This document shows, piece by piece, positions 1 to 8,321 of a DNA stretch of 64,000 bases (position 1 is its first letter; the number at the start of each line of letters is the position of its first letter). A program made the translations under genes and the position numbers. The DNA is from Streptomyces lydicus. Its GTDB lineage: Bacteria > Actinomycetota > Actinomycetes > Streptomycetales > Streptomycetaceae. The stretch spans positions 1 through 64,000 of the forward strand of contig NZ_JNZA01000025.1 of assembly GCF_000717345.1 (NCBI RefSeq). Reading direction: 5' to 3'. The notes under the pieces are model-generated. The model saw nothing but the letters and a program-made list of their open reading frames with translations. It ran no database searches and was not told where the DNA came from.

Positions 1-37
1 ACCCCCACCCCCTCCACACCCGCCTCAAGTTGTCGGC

Positions 38-90
38 GCAGCCCGCAGCCCGCAGCCCGCAGCCCGCAGCCCGCAGCCCGCAGCCCGCAG
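38..90. repeat. Heptamer tandem repeat (GCAGCCC)x7
   Basis: Seven perfect head-to-tail copies of GCAGCCC (38-86) are followed by a partial copy. The repeat lies in DNA with no convincing gene. The forward frames that cross it give Pro/Ala/Arg-rich low-complexity peptides and are taken as spurious. Confidence 0.9.
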
Positions 91-310
91 GGCAGCGCGG
101 TGCTGCCTGGTGTCGCCTGGCCCGGGCAGGGCGTGGCACTGCTCCTGTGCCGCCGGGCCCCGCCTTTGCCGTCAGGTCCTGCCGACCGGGCCATGCCCTG
201 CCGTCAGCCGGGCACTGCACCCCGCGCCCCTCGCCTCACCCCCTTGCCCCTGACGCCACGACCCTGGGCCCTCTCGCTCTGCTCACTTCCCGGGCGCGAC
301 CCGCGCCCGC
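91..310. other. Non-coding stretch downstream of the M23 peptidase gene
   Basis: Apart from the heptamer repeat just before it, I see no feature here. Open frames are present on the plus strand, but their translations are low-complexity and they overlap the 3' end of the reverse-strand peptidase gene. Confidence 0.5.
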
Positions 311-1477
311 TCACGCCGCCGGACCAGCGGTACCCGCCCTGCCTGCGGAAACGCCCTCATCGGGGCCTGCCGTCGCGCCCCTACTGGCCCCCTTGTGCCC
401 CGCACGGCCCCGCTTCCTCGCTGAGCGAGCGGGAGAGAGCCGGCCGACGGCCCAGAGGGTTGCGGCCGCGAGCGCGACTGCTCCGGTCAGAGCGGTGCCC
501 GACGGTTTTGATCTTGTCTCTTCGGCTGCGGACTTCGGTGGGCCCGGCACCTGAAGGCGGGTGTGGCCGCCTGCCGGCAGGGGGATTCCGAAGACCGGCA
601 GCAGTCGGGACGGGCCGCTGTTTCGCATGCTCGGGGGCAGTAGCGACAAGGGATCCAGGTAGGTCTTGCCGCGGCGCAGGCCCCAGTGGAGGCACGGTTC
701 GCGGCAGTGGAACGGGCCACGTTGCAGTACACCGACAGGCTGGCCCGCGGTGACGCGCTGGCCCCTGTGGACCGTGGCGCGTACGGGCTCGTACGTGGTT
801 CGTAAGGGAGGGCGGCCCGAGCGGGACAGTTCGATGGTCAGGACGCCACGGCCGGCGACGTTCCCGGCGTAGGCCACCCGGCCCGGCGCGGCGGACCGTA
901 CGGTCGCGCCGACCGAGGAGGCCAGGTCCACGCCTCGATGCCCGGCGGCCCAGGGAGCCGGGGGTGGCTCCCAGCCGCGTAGCACCGTGGGCCGTATGCC
1001 GCTCTGCCCCTGTCCGTCCACCGGCCAGGACCGGTCCGTCGGGTGGCCCGCCCGGTCTGCCGCCTGCTGTTCGCCGTGCCTGGTGTCCTCGGCCCCCGTT
1101 GTTTGCCGTGCCCGCTCCGGTGTGGCCGTTTCGGTGTGCGCGACCCGCGGCGCCGTCGCTGCAGGCGACGTTGCCGCCAAGGGCGGAGCCGTCGCGGGGG
1201 ACAGCTGGGAGAGGACGGTCGCCGTGGGGAGGGTGAGGAGCAGGGCCGCCGTGGCGGGGGTCAGGAGTGCGGTCGCCGCGCGGGCCGGGAAGAAGCAGCT
1301 GGCGCCGGGGGCGCGCGGCTGCTGGTGGGGAAGCGGGCGTAAGGGGGCGCGCCGGGGAGCGGTGGGCGGGGGAGCGGGGCGCTGCCTGTGGTGGGGGTTG
1401 CCCCGGCTCGTGGTCTGCGCGCGCCGGAGGAATCGGGGGAGTGTGCCCCGGCGGGCGGCCCCGGTCCTGAGCTGCAT
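311..1477 (-). CDS. M23-family metallopeptidase (LytM/peptidoglycan endopeptidase-like)
   Basis: Probable exported M23 peptidase-fold protein acting on, or sensing, cell-wall peptidoglycan. With this start the product is 388 aa. A Pro/Arg-rich N-terminus is followed by an Ala/Leu-rich hydrophobic stretch near residues 60-95 that could be a signal or anchor. The M23 core near residues 160-275 has the first zinc motif GHRGVDL (His and Asp) and the segment CLHWGLRRG where the family normally has HxH, so the first His of that pair is Cys here. A second hydrophobic segment (GTALTGAVALAAATLWAVG) lies near the C-terminus. The start is uncertain: in-frame ATGs at 1654, 1567 and 1504 are also open, and none has a strong ribosome binding site. 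The gene diverges from rpsB, as I recall for other Streptomyces. Confidence 0.7.
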   Translation of the reverse strand: MQLRTGAARRGTLPRFLRRAQTTSRGNPHHRQRPAPPPTAPRRAPLRPLPHQQPRAPGASCFFPARAATALLTPATAALLLTLPTATVLSQLSPATAPPLAATSPAATAPRVAHTETATPERARQTTGAEDTRHGEQQAADRAGHPTDRSWPVDGQGQSGIRPTVLRGWEPPPAPWAAGHRGVDLASSVGATVRSAAPGRVAYAGNVAGRGVLTIELSRSGRPPLRTTYEPVRATVHRGQRVTAGQPVGVLQRGPFHCREPCLHWGLRRGKTYLDPLSLLPPSMRNSGPSRLLPVFGIPLPAGGHTRLQVPGPPKSAAEETRSKPSGTALTGAVALAAATLWAVGRLSPARSARKRGRAGHKGASRGATAGPDEGVSAGRAGTAGPAA

Positions 1478-1618
1478 GTCTCGCACGGGGTGCGGCAGCT
1501 GCATGCCGTGGACCGGGCGGCGCGGGTGTCGGGTGGGTCGGCGTGTTTCTCGGGTCGGTCGTCGCATGGCTCGACAGTGACGTAGGCCGGGTGCGGCGTG
1601 GGGATCTTGGTCCGGAGC

Positions 1619-1645
1619 TGTGGACAAAGGGCCGCTTGTGGACAA
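1619..1645 (-). promoter_or_regulatory. Two perfect DnaA-box 9-mers in direct orientation
   Basis: TGTGGACAA occurs at 1619-1627 and again at 1637-1645, 18 bp apart. Each is the exact complement of the Streptomyces/E. coli DnaA-box consensus TTGTCCACA. The region is not oriC: there is no dnaA/dnaN context. A regulatory or DnaA-titrating site is possible. Confidence 0.6.
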
Positions 1646-1815
1646 CGGCGTCACCCGGGAGAGGGGGATCCCGTCGGTCAGGGGCCGGGAATGTGGCCGG
1701 CTGCCCGCGCCGCTCCCTCACCCGGTCGGCCCCCGGTTGTCACTCGGTCGGGCTGCCGGGCTCACTCGCTCGGGGCTCGAAATGGTGCGTGTCGCCCGGT
1801 GCATCGGCAGTCCCG

Positions 1816-1821
1816 TACACT
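1816..1821 (+). promoter_or_regulatory. Putative rpsB promoter -10 element
   Basis: TACACT matches the vegetative -10 consensus. No clear -35 is seen 17 nt upstream. Transcription would start near 1828, giving a leader of roughly 190 nt. Confidence 0.45.
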
Positions 1822-2018
1822 TCTGATGGCGATCCGGGTCACCGGGTCGACTTCGCACGCCCCGCCGTAAGTGCCCAGTCCCGTTCGGGCAGCACGACGG
1901 CCGCGCCCCTCGGTCCTCGGACGGCTCCGCAAGGTGTCTTCCCCGGCAGGCGCGTCGGGGCGTCAGGCACCGCGGCCGACCGGCCGCAGTGGAACCGAGA
2001 ACAACGAGGAGTACGGCC

Positions 2019-2915
2019 ATGGCCGTCGTCACGATGCGGGAGCTGCTGGAGAGCGGCGTCCACTTCGGGCACCAGACCCGCCGCTGGAACCCGAAGATGA
2101 AGCGCTTCATCTTCACCGAGCGCAACGGCATCTACATCATCGACCTGCTCCAGTCGCTGTCGTACATCGACCGCGCCTACGAGTTCGTCAAGGAGACCGT
2201 CGCCCACGGCGGCTCCGTCATGTTCGTCGGCACGAAGAAGCAGGCCCAGGAGGCCATTGCCGAGCAGGCGACCCGCGTGGGCATGCCCTACGTGAACCAG
2301 CGCTGGCTCGGCGGCATGCTGACCAACTTCTCGACCGTCTACAAGCGCCTGCAGCGCCTGAAGGAGCTCGAGCAGATCGACTTCGAGGATGTGGCCGCGT
2401 CCGGCCTCACCAAGAAGGAGCTCCTGGTTCTCTCCCGCGAGAAGGCCAAGCTGGAGAAGACCCTGGGCGGTATCCGCGAGATGCAGAAGGTGCCCAGCGC
2501 CGTCTGGATCGTGGACACCAAGAAGGAGCACATCGCCGTCGGTGAGGCGCGCAAGCTCAACATCCCGGTCGTCGCGATCCTCGACACCAACTGCGACCCG
2601 GACGAGGTCGACTACAAGATCCCGGGCAACGACGACGCGATCCGCTCCGTCACCCTGCTCACCCGCGTGATCGCCGACGCCGTCGCCGAGGGCCTCATCG
2701 CCCGCTCCGGTGCCGCCACCGGCGACCAGAAGCCCGGCGACAAGGCTGCCGCCGAGCCGCTGGCCGAGTGGGAGCGCGACCTGCTCGAGGGCGAGAAGAA
2801 GGCAGACTCCGAGGACGCTGCCGAGAAGCCCGCCGAGGCTCCGGCCGCCGAGGCCCCGGCTGCTGAGGCCCCGGCCGCCGAGGCTGAGAAGCCGGCGGAC
2901 GCCGAGCAGGCCTGA
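2019..2915 (+). CDS. rpsB: 30S ribosomal protein S2
   Basis: Ribosomal protein S2 of the small subunit, 298 aa. The N-terminal S2 signature [18 protein letters not shown] is clear, and the central region ([16 protein letters not shown], then [17 protein letters not shown]) is typical. The last 60 residues form a low-complexity Ala/Glu/Pro tail built on PAAEA units, common in Streptomyces S2. The ATG at 2019 is chosen over an in-frame GTG at 1989 because an ACGAGGAG ribosome binding site lies at 2004-2011 and homologues begin [10 protein letters not shown]. The gene heads the rpsB-tsf unit, with tsf 109 bp downstream behind a hairpin. Confidence 0.97.
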   Translation: MAVVTMRELLESGVHFGHQTRRWNPKMKRFIFTERNGIYIIDLLQSLSYIDRAYEFVKETVAHGGSVMFVGTKKQAQEAIAEQATRVGMPYVNQRWLGGMLTNFSTVYKRLQRLKELEQIDFEDVAASGLTKKELLVLSREKAKLEKTLGGIREMQKVPSAVWIVDTKKEHIAVGEARKLNIPVVAILDTNCDPDEVDYKIPGNDDAIRSVTLLTRVIADAVAEGLIARSGAATGDQKPGDKAAAEPLAEWERDLLEGEKKADSEDAAEKPAEAPAAEAPAAEAPAAEAEKPADAEQA

Positions 2916-2932
2916 CCTCAGGACCGGTGATG

Positions 2933-2970
2933 ACGGCGGGGGAGGGCGCCACGAGCGCCGCCCCCGCCGT
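2933..2970 (+). terminator. rpsB-tsf intergenic hairpin (attenuator-like)
   Basis: ACGGCGGGGG (2933-2942) pairs with CCCCCGCCGT (2961-2970), and an inner GGGCGC/GCGC pairing extends the stem. There is no T-tract. It probably lowers read-through from rpsB into tsf or marks an RNA-processing site. Confidence 0.6.
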
Positions 2971-3024
2971 TCACCAGTAGATCTTTCGACTGACTTCGAG
3001 ATTTCGAGAAGAGATTCACAGACC

Positions 3025-3861
3025 ATGGCGAACTACACCGCCGCTGACGTCAAGAAGCTCCGCGAGCTCACCGGCGCCGGCATGATGGACTGCAAGAAGG
3101 CCCTGGACGAGGCCGAAGGCAACGTCGACAAGGCCGTCGAGGCGCTGCGCATCAAGGGCCAGAAGGGCGTCGCCAAGCGCGAGGGCCGCTCCGCCGAGAA
3201 CGGCGCCGTGGTCTCCCTGATCGCGGACGACAACACCTCCGGCGTCATCGTCGAGCTGAAGTGCGAGACGGACTTCGTCGCCAAGGGTGACAAGTTCCAG
3301 GCCGTCGCCAACGAGATCGCCGCGCACGTCGCGAAGACCTCCCCGGCCGACCTCGACGCGCTGCTCGCCTCCGAGATCGAGGCCGGCAAGACCGTCCAGG
3401 CGTTCGTCGACGAGGCCAACGCCACGCTGGGCGAGAAGATCGTCCTGGACCGCTTCGCGCAGTTCTCCGACGGCTACGTGTCGGTGTACATGCACCGCAC
3501 CATGCCGGACCTGCCGCCGCAGATCGGTGTCCTCGTCGAGCTCGACAAGGAGAACGCCGAGGTCGCCAAGGGCGTCGCGCAGCACATCGCCGCCTTCGCG
3601 CCGAAGTACCTCTCCCGCGAGGACGTCCCGGCCGAGGTCGTCGAGGCCGAGCGCCGCGTCGCCGAGGAGACCACCCGCCAGGAGGGCAAGCCCGAGGCCG
3701 CCCTGCCGAAGATCGTCGAGGGTCGCCTCAACGGCTTCTTCAAGGACGCGACGCTGCTCGGCCAGCCGTACGCGCTCGACAACAAGAAGTCCGTCGAGAA
3801 GGTCCTCCAGGAGGCCGGTGTCACCCTGAAGCGCTTCTCGCGCATCAAGGTCGGCATCTGA
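3025..3861 (+). CDS. tsf: Elongation factor Ts
   Basis: Guanine-nucleotide exchange factor for EF-Tu, 278 aa, the usual length for actinobacteria. The N-terminal UBA-like domain carries LRELTGAGMMDCKKAL (residues about 11-26). The conserved core ELKCETDFVAKG follows near residue 77. The duplicated exchange domain covers the rest and ends KRFSRIKVGI. The ATG at 3025 is preceded by GAGAAGAG and starts MANYTAADVKKL like its homologues; the longer in-frame extension upstream is antisense-shadow sequence. Confidence 0.97.
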   Translation: MANYTAADVKKLRELTGAGMMDCKKALDEAEGNVDKAVEALRIKGQKGVAKREGRSAENGAVVSLIADDNTSGVIVELKCETDFVAKGDKFQAVANEIAAHVAKTSPADLDALLASEIEAGKTVQAFVDEANATLGEKIVLDRFAQFSDGYVSVYMHRTMPDLPPQIGVLVELDKENAEVAKGVAQHIAAFAPKYLSREDVPAEVVEAERRVAEETTRQEGKPEAALPKIVEGRLNGFFKDATLLGQPYALDNKKSVEKVLQEAGVTLKRFSRIKVGI

Positions 3862-3950
3862 GAGCCTGCCGCAAGGCAGCGAATGACCTGCGACCCCGCT
3901 AGGGTCGTACGCAGTCGGCCGCTCAACGGCCGGCCGCAGATGTGACGAGG

Positions 3951-3997
3951 AGGCCATTGCCGCACAGGGATCTGGTACAGACCCACGGCAATGGCCT
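3951..3997 (+). terminator. tsf terminator / pyrH attenuator hairpin
   Basis: AGGCCATTGCCG (3951-3962) and CGGCAATGGCCT (3986-3997) form a perfect 12-bp stem with a 23-nt loop, followed by TCTTCG. It ends 27 nt before pyrH, so it may attenuate entry into pyrH as well as terminate tsf transcripts. A smaller stem CGACCC/GGGTCG lies at about 3891-3906. Confidence 0.7.
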
Positions 3998-4024
3998 TCT
4001 TCGTATGTGCACGAGGAGAGCTCA

Positions 4025-4795
4025 ATGAATCACGGTGCCGACGGCGCGCACACAGACCATGCCGGTCACGGAGGCAGGCGACGCTTCCTGCTGAAGCTGT
4101 CGGGCGAAGCCTTCGCCGGTGGCGGCGGACTCGGTGTCGACCCCGACGTGGTGCACGCGATGGCCCGCGAGATCGCCGCCGTGGTGCGCGACGGTTACGA
4201 GATCGCCATCGTGATCGGCGGCGGCAACTTCTTCCGCGGTGCCGAACTCCAGCAGCGCGGCATGGACCGGGCCCGGTCCGACTACATGGGCATGCTCGGC
4301 ACGGTGATGAACTGCCTCGCCCTCCAGGACTTCCTGGAGAAGGAAGGCATCGACTCGCGCGTCCAGACGGCGATCACCATGGGACAGGTGGCGGAGCCGT
4401 ACATTCCGCTGCGCGCGGTGCGTCACCTGGAGAAGGGCCGGGTCGTGATCTTCGGCGCCGGCATGGGCATGCCGTACTTCTCCACGGACACCACGGCCGC
4501 CCAGCGCGCCCTGGAGATCGACGCCGAGGCCATGCTGATGGGCAAGAACGGTGTCGACGGCGTCTACGACTCCGACCCCAAGAAGAACCCCGACGCGGTG
4601 AAGTTCGACGCGCTCGAGTACGGCGAGGTCATCGCCCGCGACCTGAAGGTCGCCGATGCCACCGCTATCACGCTGTGCCGGGACAACAAGCTCCCGATCC
4701 TCGTGTTCGAACTGCTCGCCGAGGGCAACATCGCGCGTGCGGTGAAGGGTGAGAAGATCGGCACGCTCGTCAGCGATCAGGACACCCGGGCCTGA
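4025..4795 (+). CDS. pyrH: UMP kinase
   Basis: Uridylate kinase phosphorylating UMP to UDP in pyrimidine nucleotide synthesis; cytosolic, 256 aa, amino-acid-kinase fold. Visible motifs are the N-terminal phosphate-binding KLSGEAFAG, the glycine-rich IGGGNFFRG, the [18 protein letters not shown] helix and the nucleotide-site segment [20 protein letters not shown]. The start at 4025 has GAGGAG eight bases upstream; an in-frame ATG at 4007 lies before that site and is rejected. The His/Gly-rich first 20 residues precede the fold and are typical of Streptomyces PyrH. It sits in the conserved tsf-pyrH-frr order. Confidence 0.96.
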   Translation: MNHGADGAHTDHAGHGGRRRFLLKLSGEAFAGGGGLGVDPDVVHAMAREIAAVVRDGYEIAIVIGGGNFFRGAELQQRGMDRARSDYMGMLGTVMNCLALQDFLEKEGIDSRVQTAITMGQVAEPYIPLRAVRHLEKGRVVIFGAGMGMPYFSTDTTAAQRALEIDAEAMLMGKNGVDGVYDSDPKKNPDAVKFDALEYGEVIARDLKVADATAITLCRDNKLPILVFELLAEGNIARAVKGEKIGTLVSDQDTRA

Positions 4796-4815
4796 CGGCC
4801 CCAACTGCCGTGATT

Positions 4816-4839
4816 CCGTACGGGCATCGGCCCGTACGG
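4816..4839 (+). terminator. Hairpin between pyrH and frr
   Basis: CCGTACGGGC (4816-4825) and GCCCGTACGG (4830-4839) form a perfect 10-bp stem around an ATCG tetraloop, about 20 nt after the pyrH stop. No T-tract follows. A partial terminator or mRNA-stability element is likely. Confidence 0.6.
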
Positions 4840-4970
4840 GCGGCAACTCCCGGCCGGGGGAAGACCTCGGTACGGGGATGGACAACTGCCTGCCGGTCGG
4901 ACACCGTGCAGGAGAAGACGCGCGGCAGGGGCGAGGCTCTGCTTCTTACCGATAAGACCAGGAGCAAGTG

Positions 4971-5528
4971 GTGATCGAAGAGATCCTCCTCGAGGCCGAG
5001 GAGAAGATGGAGAAGGCCGTCGTGGTCGCCAAGGAGGACTTCGCCGCGATCCGCACCGGGCGTGCGCACCCGGCGATGTTCAACAAGATCGTGGCGGACT
5101 ACTACGGCGCGATGACGCCGATCAACCAGCTGGCGTCGTTCTCGGTTCCCGAGCCCCGCATGGCCGTGGTGACCCCGTTCGACAAGAGCGCGCTGCGCAA
5201 CATCGAGCAGGCCATCCGCGACTCCGACCTCGGCGTCAACCCGAGCAACGACGGCAGCATCATCCGGGTGACCTTCCCCGAGCTGACCGAGGAGCGCCGC
5301 AAGGAGTTCATCAAGGTCGCCAAGAACAAGGCCGAGGACTCGAAGATCTCGATCCGCAGCGTCCGGCGCAAGGCCAAGGAGGCGCTGGACAAGCTCGTCA
5401 AGGACAAGGAGTCCGGCGAGGACGAGGTGCGCCGTGCGGAGAAGGAGCTCGACGACACCACCGCGAAGTACGTCGCGCAGGTGGACGAGCTGCTCAAGCA
5501 CAAGGAATCCGAGCTCCTCGAGGTCTGA
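4971..5528 (+). CDS. frr: Ribosome recycling factor
   Basis: Splits post-termination ribosomes together with EF-G; 185 aa, standard length. The sequence shows the RRF three-helix domain, including the conserved [14 protein letters not shown], the domain II stretch [20 protein letters not shown] and the C-terminal [18 protein letters not shown]. Two adjacent GTGs (4968, 4971) are possible starts. 4971 is preferred because AGGAG at 4960-4964 then has a 6-nt spacing and homologues begin MIEE. Its TGA overlaps the cdsA ATG, so the two are translationally coupled. Confidence 0.96.
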   Translation: MIEEILLEAEEKMEKAVVVAKEDFAAIRTGRAHPAMFNKIVADYYGAMTPINQLASFSVPEPRMAVVTPFDKSALRNIEQAIRDSDLGVNPSNDGSIIRVTFPELTEERRKEFIKVAKNKAEDSKISIRSVRRKAKEALDKLVKDKESGEDEVRRAEKELDDTTAKYVAQVDELLKHKESELLEV

Positions 5529-6691
5529 TGAACGAGTCATCCTGGGGGGCCTCGCCCGGCGCCGGTCGATGGGGACCGCCCGACCACGGACCGGCCTCCT
5601 CGCTTCGCGGGGCGGCGCCGCCCTCGGCGGGTCCCGTGCACGACTGGGGCGACGCGGCGCAGACTCGGCCCATGCCCATCGTGCCCGAGCCAGGCGGACA
5701 CCAGGACGACGACCGGGAACATCGGGACATCCGGAATGACCGGCACGACCCGGACGACCGGGGGGCTGCTCGCCTGAGCGGCCCCCTGTTCCGCGATGAA
5801 AAGCCGCAGGAGCCCATGCCCACCTCTTTTCCCGGGTCCGACCGCACGGCGGACTCTGAGAAGCCGAAGAAGAAGAGCGCGGGCCGCAACCTGCGGGCCG
5901 CGATAGGGGTCGGTGTCGGCCTCGGCGTGGTCATCCTCGCGTCGCTCTTCGTCTACAAGCCCGTGTTCATCGGCGTGATCGCGATCGCCGTCGTCGTGGG
6001 CCTGTGGGAGCTGACCTCGCGGCTGGCGGAGCGCAAGGACATCCGGGTGCCGCTGGTGCCGCTGGCGGTCGGCGGCACGGCCATGGTCGTCGCCGGATAC
6101 GTACGCGGCGCCGAGGGCGCGTGGGTGGCCATGGCGCTCACCGCGCTGGCCGTCCTGGTCTGGCGGATGACCGAGGCCCCCGAGAACTACCTGCGGGATG
6201 TCACCGCCGGCGTCTTCGCGGCGTTCTATGTGCCCTTCCTCGCGACGTTCGTGGCGCTGATGCTCGCCGCCGGGGCCGACGGGCCGCAGCGGGTGCTGAC
6301 GTTCCTGCTGCTGACGGTCGTCAGCGACACCGGCGCCTACGCGGTCGGCTGGCGCTTCGGCACGCACAAGCTCGCGCCGCGCATCAGCCCCGGCAAGACC
6401 CGGGAGGGCCTCGTCGGCGCGGTGCTCTTCGCGATGGTCGCCGGCGCCCTGTGCATGCAGTTCCTGATCAAGGACGGCGCCTGGTGGCAGGGCCTGATCC
6501 TCGGTTTCGCGGTCGCGGCCAGCGCCACCCTCGGGGACCTCGGCGAATCCATGATCAAGCGCGACCTGGGCATCAAGGACATGGGCACCTTGCTCCCCGG
6601 CCACGGCGGCATCATGGACCGCCTCGACTCCCTGCTGCCGACCGCCCCCGTGGTCTGGCTGCTGTTCGTCGTCTTCGTCGGGGCGGGCTGA
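5528..6691 (+). CDS. cdsA: Phosphatidate cytidylyltransferase
   Basis: Makes CDP-diacylglycerol from CTP and phosphatidic acid for phospholipid synthesis; integral membrane protein, 387 aa. The first 115 or so residues are a hydrophilic Asp/Arg/Pro-rich extension that is probably cytosolic and is unlike the E. coli enzyme. About eight hydrophobic segments follow. The family signature is present near the C-terminus as SMIKRDLGIKDMG, then LPGHGGIMDRLDS. The ATG overlaps the frr stop (TGATG). A strong hairpin follows the gene, closing the frr-cdsA unit. Confidence 0.94.
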   Translation: MNESSWGASPGAGRWGPPDHGPASSLRGAAPPSAGPVHDWGDAAQTRPMPIVPEPGGHQDDDREHRDIRNDRHDPDDRGAARLSGPLFRDEKPQEPMPTSFPGSDRTADSEKPKKKSAGRNLRAAIGVGVGLGVVILASLFVYKPVFIGVIAIAVVVGLWELTSRLAERKDIRVPLVPLAVGGTAMVVAGYVRGAEGAWVAMALTALAVLVWRMTEAPENYLRDVTAGVFAAFYVPFLATFVALMLAAGADGPQRVLTFLLLTVVSDTGAYAVGWRFGTHKLAPRISPGKTREGLVGAVLFAMVAGALCMQFLIKDGAWWQGLILGFAVAASATLGDLGESMIKRDLGIKDMGTLLPGHGGIMDRLDSLLPTAPVVWLLFVVFVGAG

Positions 6692-6707
6692 CCGCGCCCG
6701 GCAACCG

Positions 6708-6752
6708 GAAGCCCCTCACCTCAGCGGCGAAAGCGCTGGTGTGAGGGGCTTC
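6708..6752 (+). terminator. Strong terminator after cdsA
   Basis: GAAGCCCCTCAC (6708-6719) pairs perfectly with GTGAGGGGCTTC (6741-6752), and an inner CAGCG/CGCTG stem caps the structure. It starts 17 nt after the cdsA stop. Confidence 0.85.
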
Positions 6753-6942
6753 TCGAATGAGCGCCGGCCGTTGCGACGGCGGGTTCGGCCCCGGGCGGCC
6801 ACCGGAGCGGCGACGTCATCCACGTCACAGGGGCCCGCGGACAGGGCGCGCCCCGGCCGTCCCCGGGCCTCGTTCCGGCCCGGCGCGTGGCCCGCCGGCT
6901 CGTACCCTCACCGCTCCGGACGGGCCTCCCCGGACGATCTGC

Positions 6943-6948
6943 CACACT
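6943..6948 (+). promoter_or_regulatory. Putative -10 of a leaderless rlmN promoter
   Basis: CACACT ends 9 nt before the rlmN ATG, which has no ribosome binding site, so transcription would begin at or next to the start codon. The same arrangement, CCACAnTGGAC before ATG, is seen at dxr (43940). Confidence 0.4.
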
Positions 6949-6957
6949 GGACGGACC

Positions 6958-8064
6958 ATGCCTGCACCCGGAGAACTCACGTTCGTCGCGCCTCGTGGCG
7001 CCAAGAAGCCCCCTCGGCACCTTGCCGATCTCAGTCCTGCCGAGCGCCGCGAAGCGGTGGCCGCGATCGGTGAGAAGCCGTTCCGTGCCAAGCAGCTCTC
7101 GCAGCACTACTTCGCCCGTTACGCGCACGACCCGGCGGAGTGGACCGACATCCCGGCGGCGGCGCGCGAGAAGCTGGCGGGCGAGCTGCTGCCGGACCTG
7201 ATGAAGGTCGTACGGCACATTTCGTGCGACGACGACACCACCCGCAAGACGCTGTGGAAGCTGCACGACGGGACGCTCGTCGAGTCGGTGCTGATGCGCT
7301 ACCCGGACCGGGTCACGATGTGCATCTCCTCGCAGGCCGGCTGCGGCATGAACTGCCCGTTCTGCGCCACGGGGCAGGCGGGGCTGGACCGTAACCTCTC
7401 CACCGCCGAGATCGTGCACCAGATCGTCGACGGGATGCGCGCGCTGCGCGACGGCGAGGTGCCGGGCGGGCCGGCGCGGCTTTCCAACATCGTCTTCATG
7501 GGGATGGGCGAGCCGCTGGCCAACTACAAGCGGGTGGTCGGTGCCATCCGGCGGCTGACGGACCCCGAGCCGGACGGGCTGGGGCTGTCCCAGCGGGGGA
7601 TCACGGTCTCCACTGTCGGTCTCGTGCCGGCGATGCTGCGGTTCGCCGACGAGGGCTTCAAGTGCCGGCTGGCCGTCTCGCTGCACGCGCCGGACGACGA
7701 GCTGCGGGACACGCTCGTCCCCGTCAACACGCGCTGGAAGGTGCGTGAGGTGCTCGACGCGGCCTGGGAGTACGCGGAGAAGTCCGGGCGGCGCATCTCG
7801 ATCGAGTACGCGCTGATCCGGGACATCAACGACCAGGCGTGGCGCGGTGACCTCCTCGGACGGCTGCTGAAGGGCAAGCGCGTCCATGTGAACCTGATCC
7901 CGCTGAACCCCACGCCCGGCTCGAAGTGGACCGCCTCGCGCCCGGAGGACGAGCGGGCGTTCGTGCGCGCCATCGAGTCGCACGGCGTTCCGGTCACGGT
8001 GCGCGACACCCGCGGGCAGGAGATCGACGGTGCGTGCGGGCAGCTGGCGGCCTCGGAACGCTGA
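6958..8064 (+). CDS. rlmN: 23S rRNA/tRNA adenine-C2 methyltransferase RlmN
   Basis: Radical-SAM enzyme that methylates A2503 of 23S rRNA and A37 of some tRNAs at C2; 368 aa. The [4Fe-4S]-binding CxxxCxxC is at Cys129, Cys133 and Cys136 (CGMNCPFC). The methyl-accepting Cys is in GACGQLA at Cys360. [11 protein letters not shown] and [11 protein letters not shown] are further RlmN landmarks. The start at 6958 gives MPAPGELTF. There is no ribosome binding site and a -10-like element lies just upstream, suggesting a leaderless message. A longer in-frame opening to 6757 is Pro/Arg-rich and rejected. Confidence 0.95.
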   Translation: MPAPGELTFVAPRGAKKPPRHLADLSPAERREAVAAIGEKPFRAKQLSQHYFARYAHDPAEWTDIPAAAREKLAGELLPDLMKVVRHISCDDDTTRKTLWKLHDGTLVESVLMRYPDRVTMCISSQAGCGMNCPFCATGQAGLDRNLSTAEIVHQIVDGMRALRDGEVPGGPARLSNIVFMGMGEPLANYKRVVGAIRRLTDPEPDGLGLSQRGITVSTVGLVPAMLRFADEGFKCRLAVSLHAPDDELRDTLVPVNTRWKVREVLDAAWEYAEKSGRRISIEYALIRDINDQAWRGDLLGRLLKGKRVHVNLIPLNPTPGSKWTASRPEDERAFVRAIESHGVPVTVRDTRGQEIDGACGQLAASER

Positions 8065-8101
8065 CCGCCCGCTGGTACTGTGTGATCGAACAAATACACA
8101 T

Positions 8102-8206
8102 TCCGACAGGGGAGCGCCACAGCGCTGAGAGTGCGGAAGCGTCGTAGTCCTACGGTGCCCGCAGACCCTTGAACCTCGCCCGGGTCATTCCGGGTAGGAA
8201 GTTCGG
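8102..8206 (+). promoter_or_regulatory. TPP riboswitch aptamer (THI element)
   Basis: The conserved thi-box sequences are in order: AGGGGAGC near 8108, CTGAGA at 8125-8130, ACCCTTGAACCT at 8165-8176, and the closing GGGTCATTCCGGGTAGGAAG near 8182-8201. CCGAC (8104-8108) and GTTCGG (8201-8206) can form the P1 stem. A variable stem (GTCGTAG/CTACGGT) fills the middle. The aptamer senses thiamine pyrophosphate and lies upstream of a thiamine importer. Confidence 0.95.
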
Positions 8207-8230
8207 TCGTTACTCATGCTGTTGCGCCCT

Positions 8231-8313
8231 GCCCCGGGTCCGCTCCCGACGTCACCGGACGCCGCGAGCCGCCGACCCGGGGCGGGGCCGCGTCTCTTCC
8301 TGGCCAGCCAGGA
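8231..8313 (+). promoter_or_regulatory. Expression platform: hairpin and Shine-Dalgarno sequestering stem
   Basis: GCCCCGGGTC (8231-8240) pairs with GACCCGGGGC (8274-8283). Next, TCCTGG (8298-8303) pairs with CCAGGA (8308-8313) around CCAG, and this second stem covers part of the AGGAGGA ribosome binding site of thiB. Control of translation by site masking is the likely mechanism, with the first hairpin as a possible terminator. Confidence 0.65.
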
Positions 8314-8321
8314 GGACATCA

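Larger units (their letters stand above)
1478..2018. other. Intergenic/divergent control region between M23 peptidase and rpsB
   Basis: No gene is convincing here beyond alternative 5' extensions of the M23 gene. The region holds two DnaA-box 9-mers (1619-1645), the likely rpsB -10 element (1816-1821) and a leader of about 190 nt before rpsB, long enough for ribosomal-protein autoregulation. That last point is an inference. Confidence 0.6.

Noticed and set aside
30..753. Two overlapping forward frames at the left edge
   Set aside because: They translate the heptamer repeat and the antisense of the M23 gene into low-complexity peptides; no ribosome binding site or homology.
1619..1645. Possible replication origin from the two DnaA boxes
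   Set aside because: Only two boxes, no dnaA/dnaN/AT-rich unwinding region; Streptomyces oriC has many boxes.
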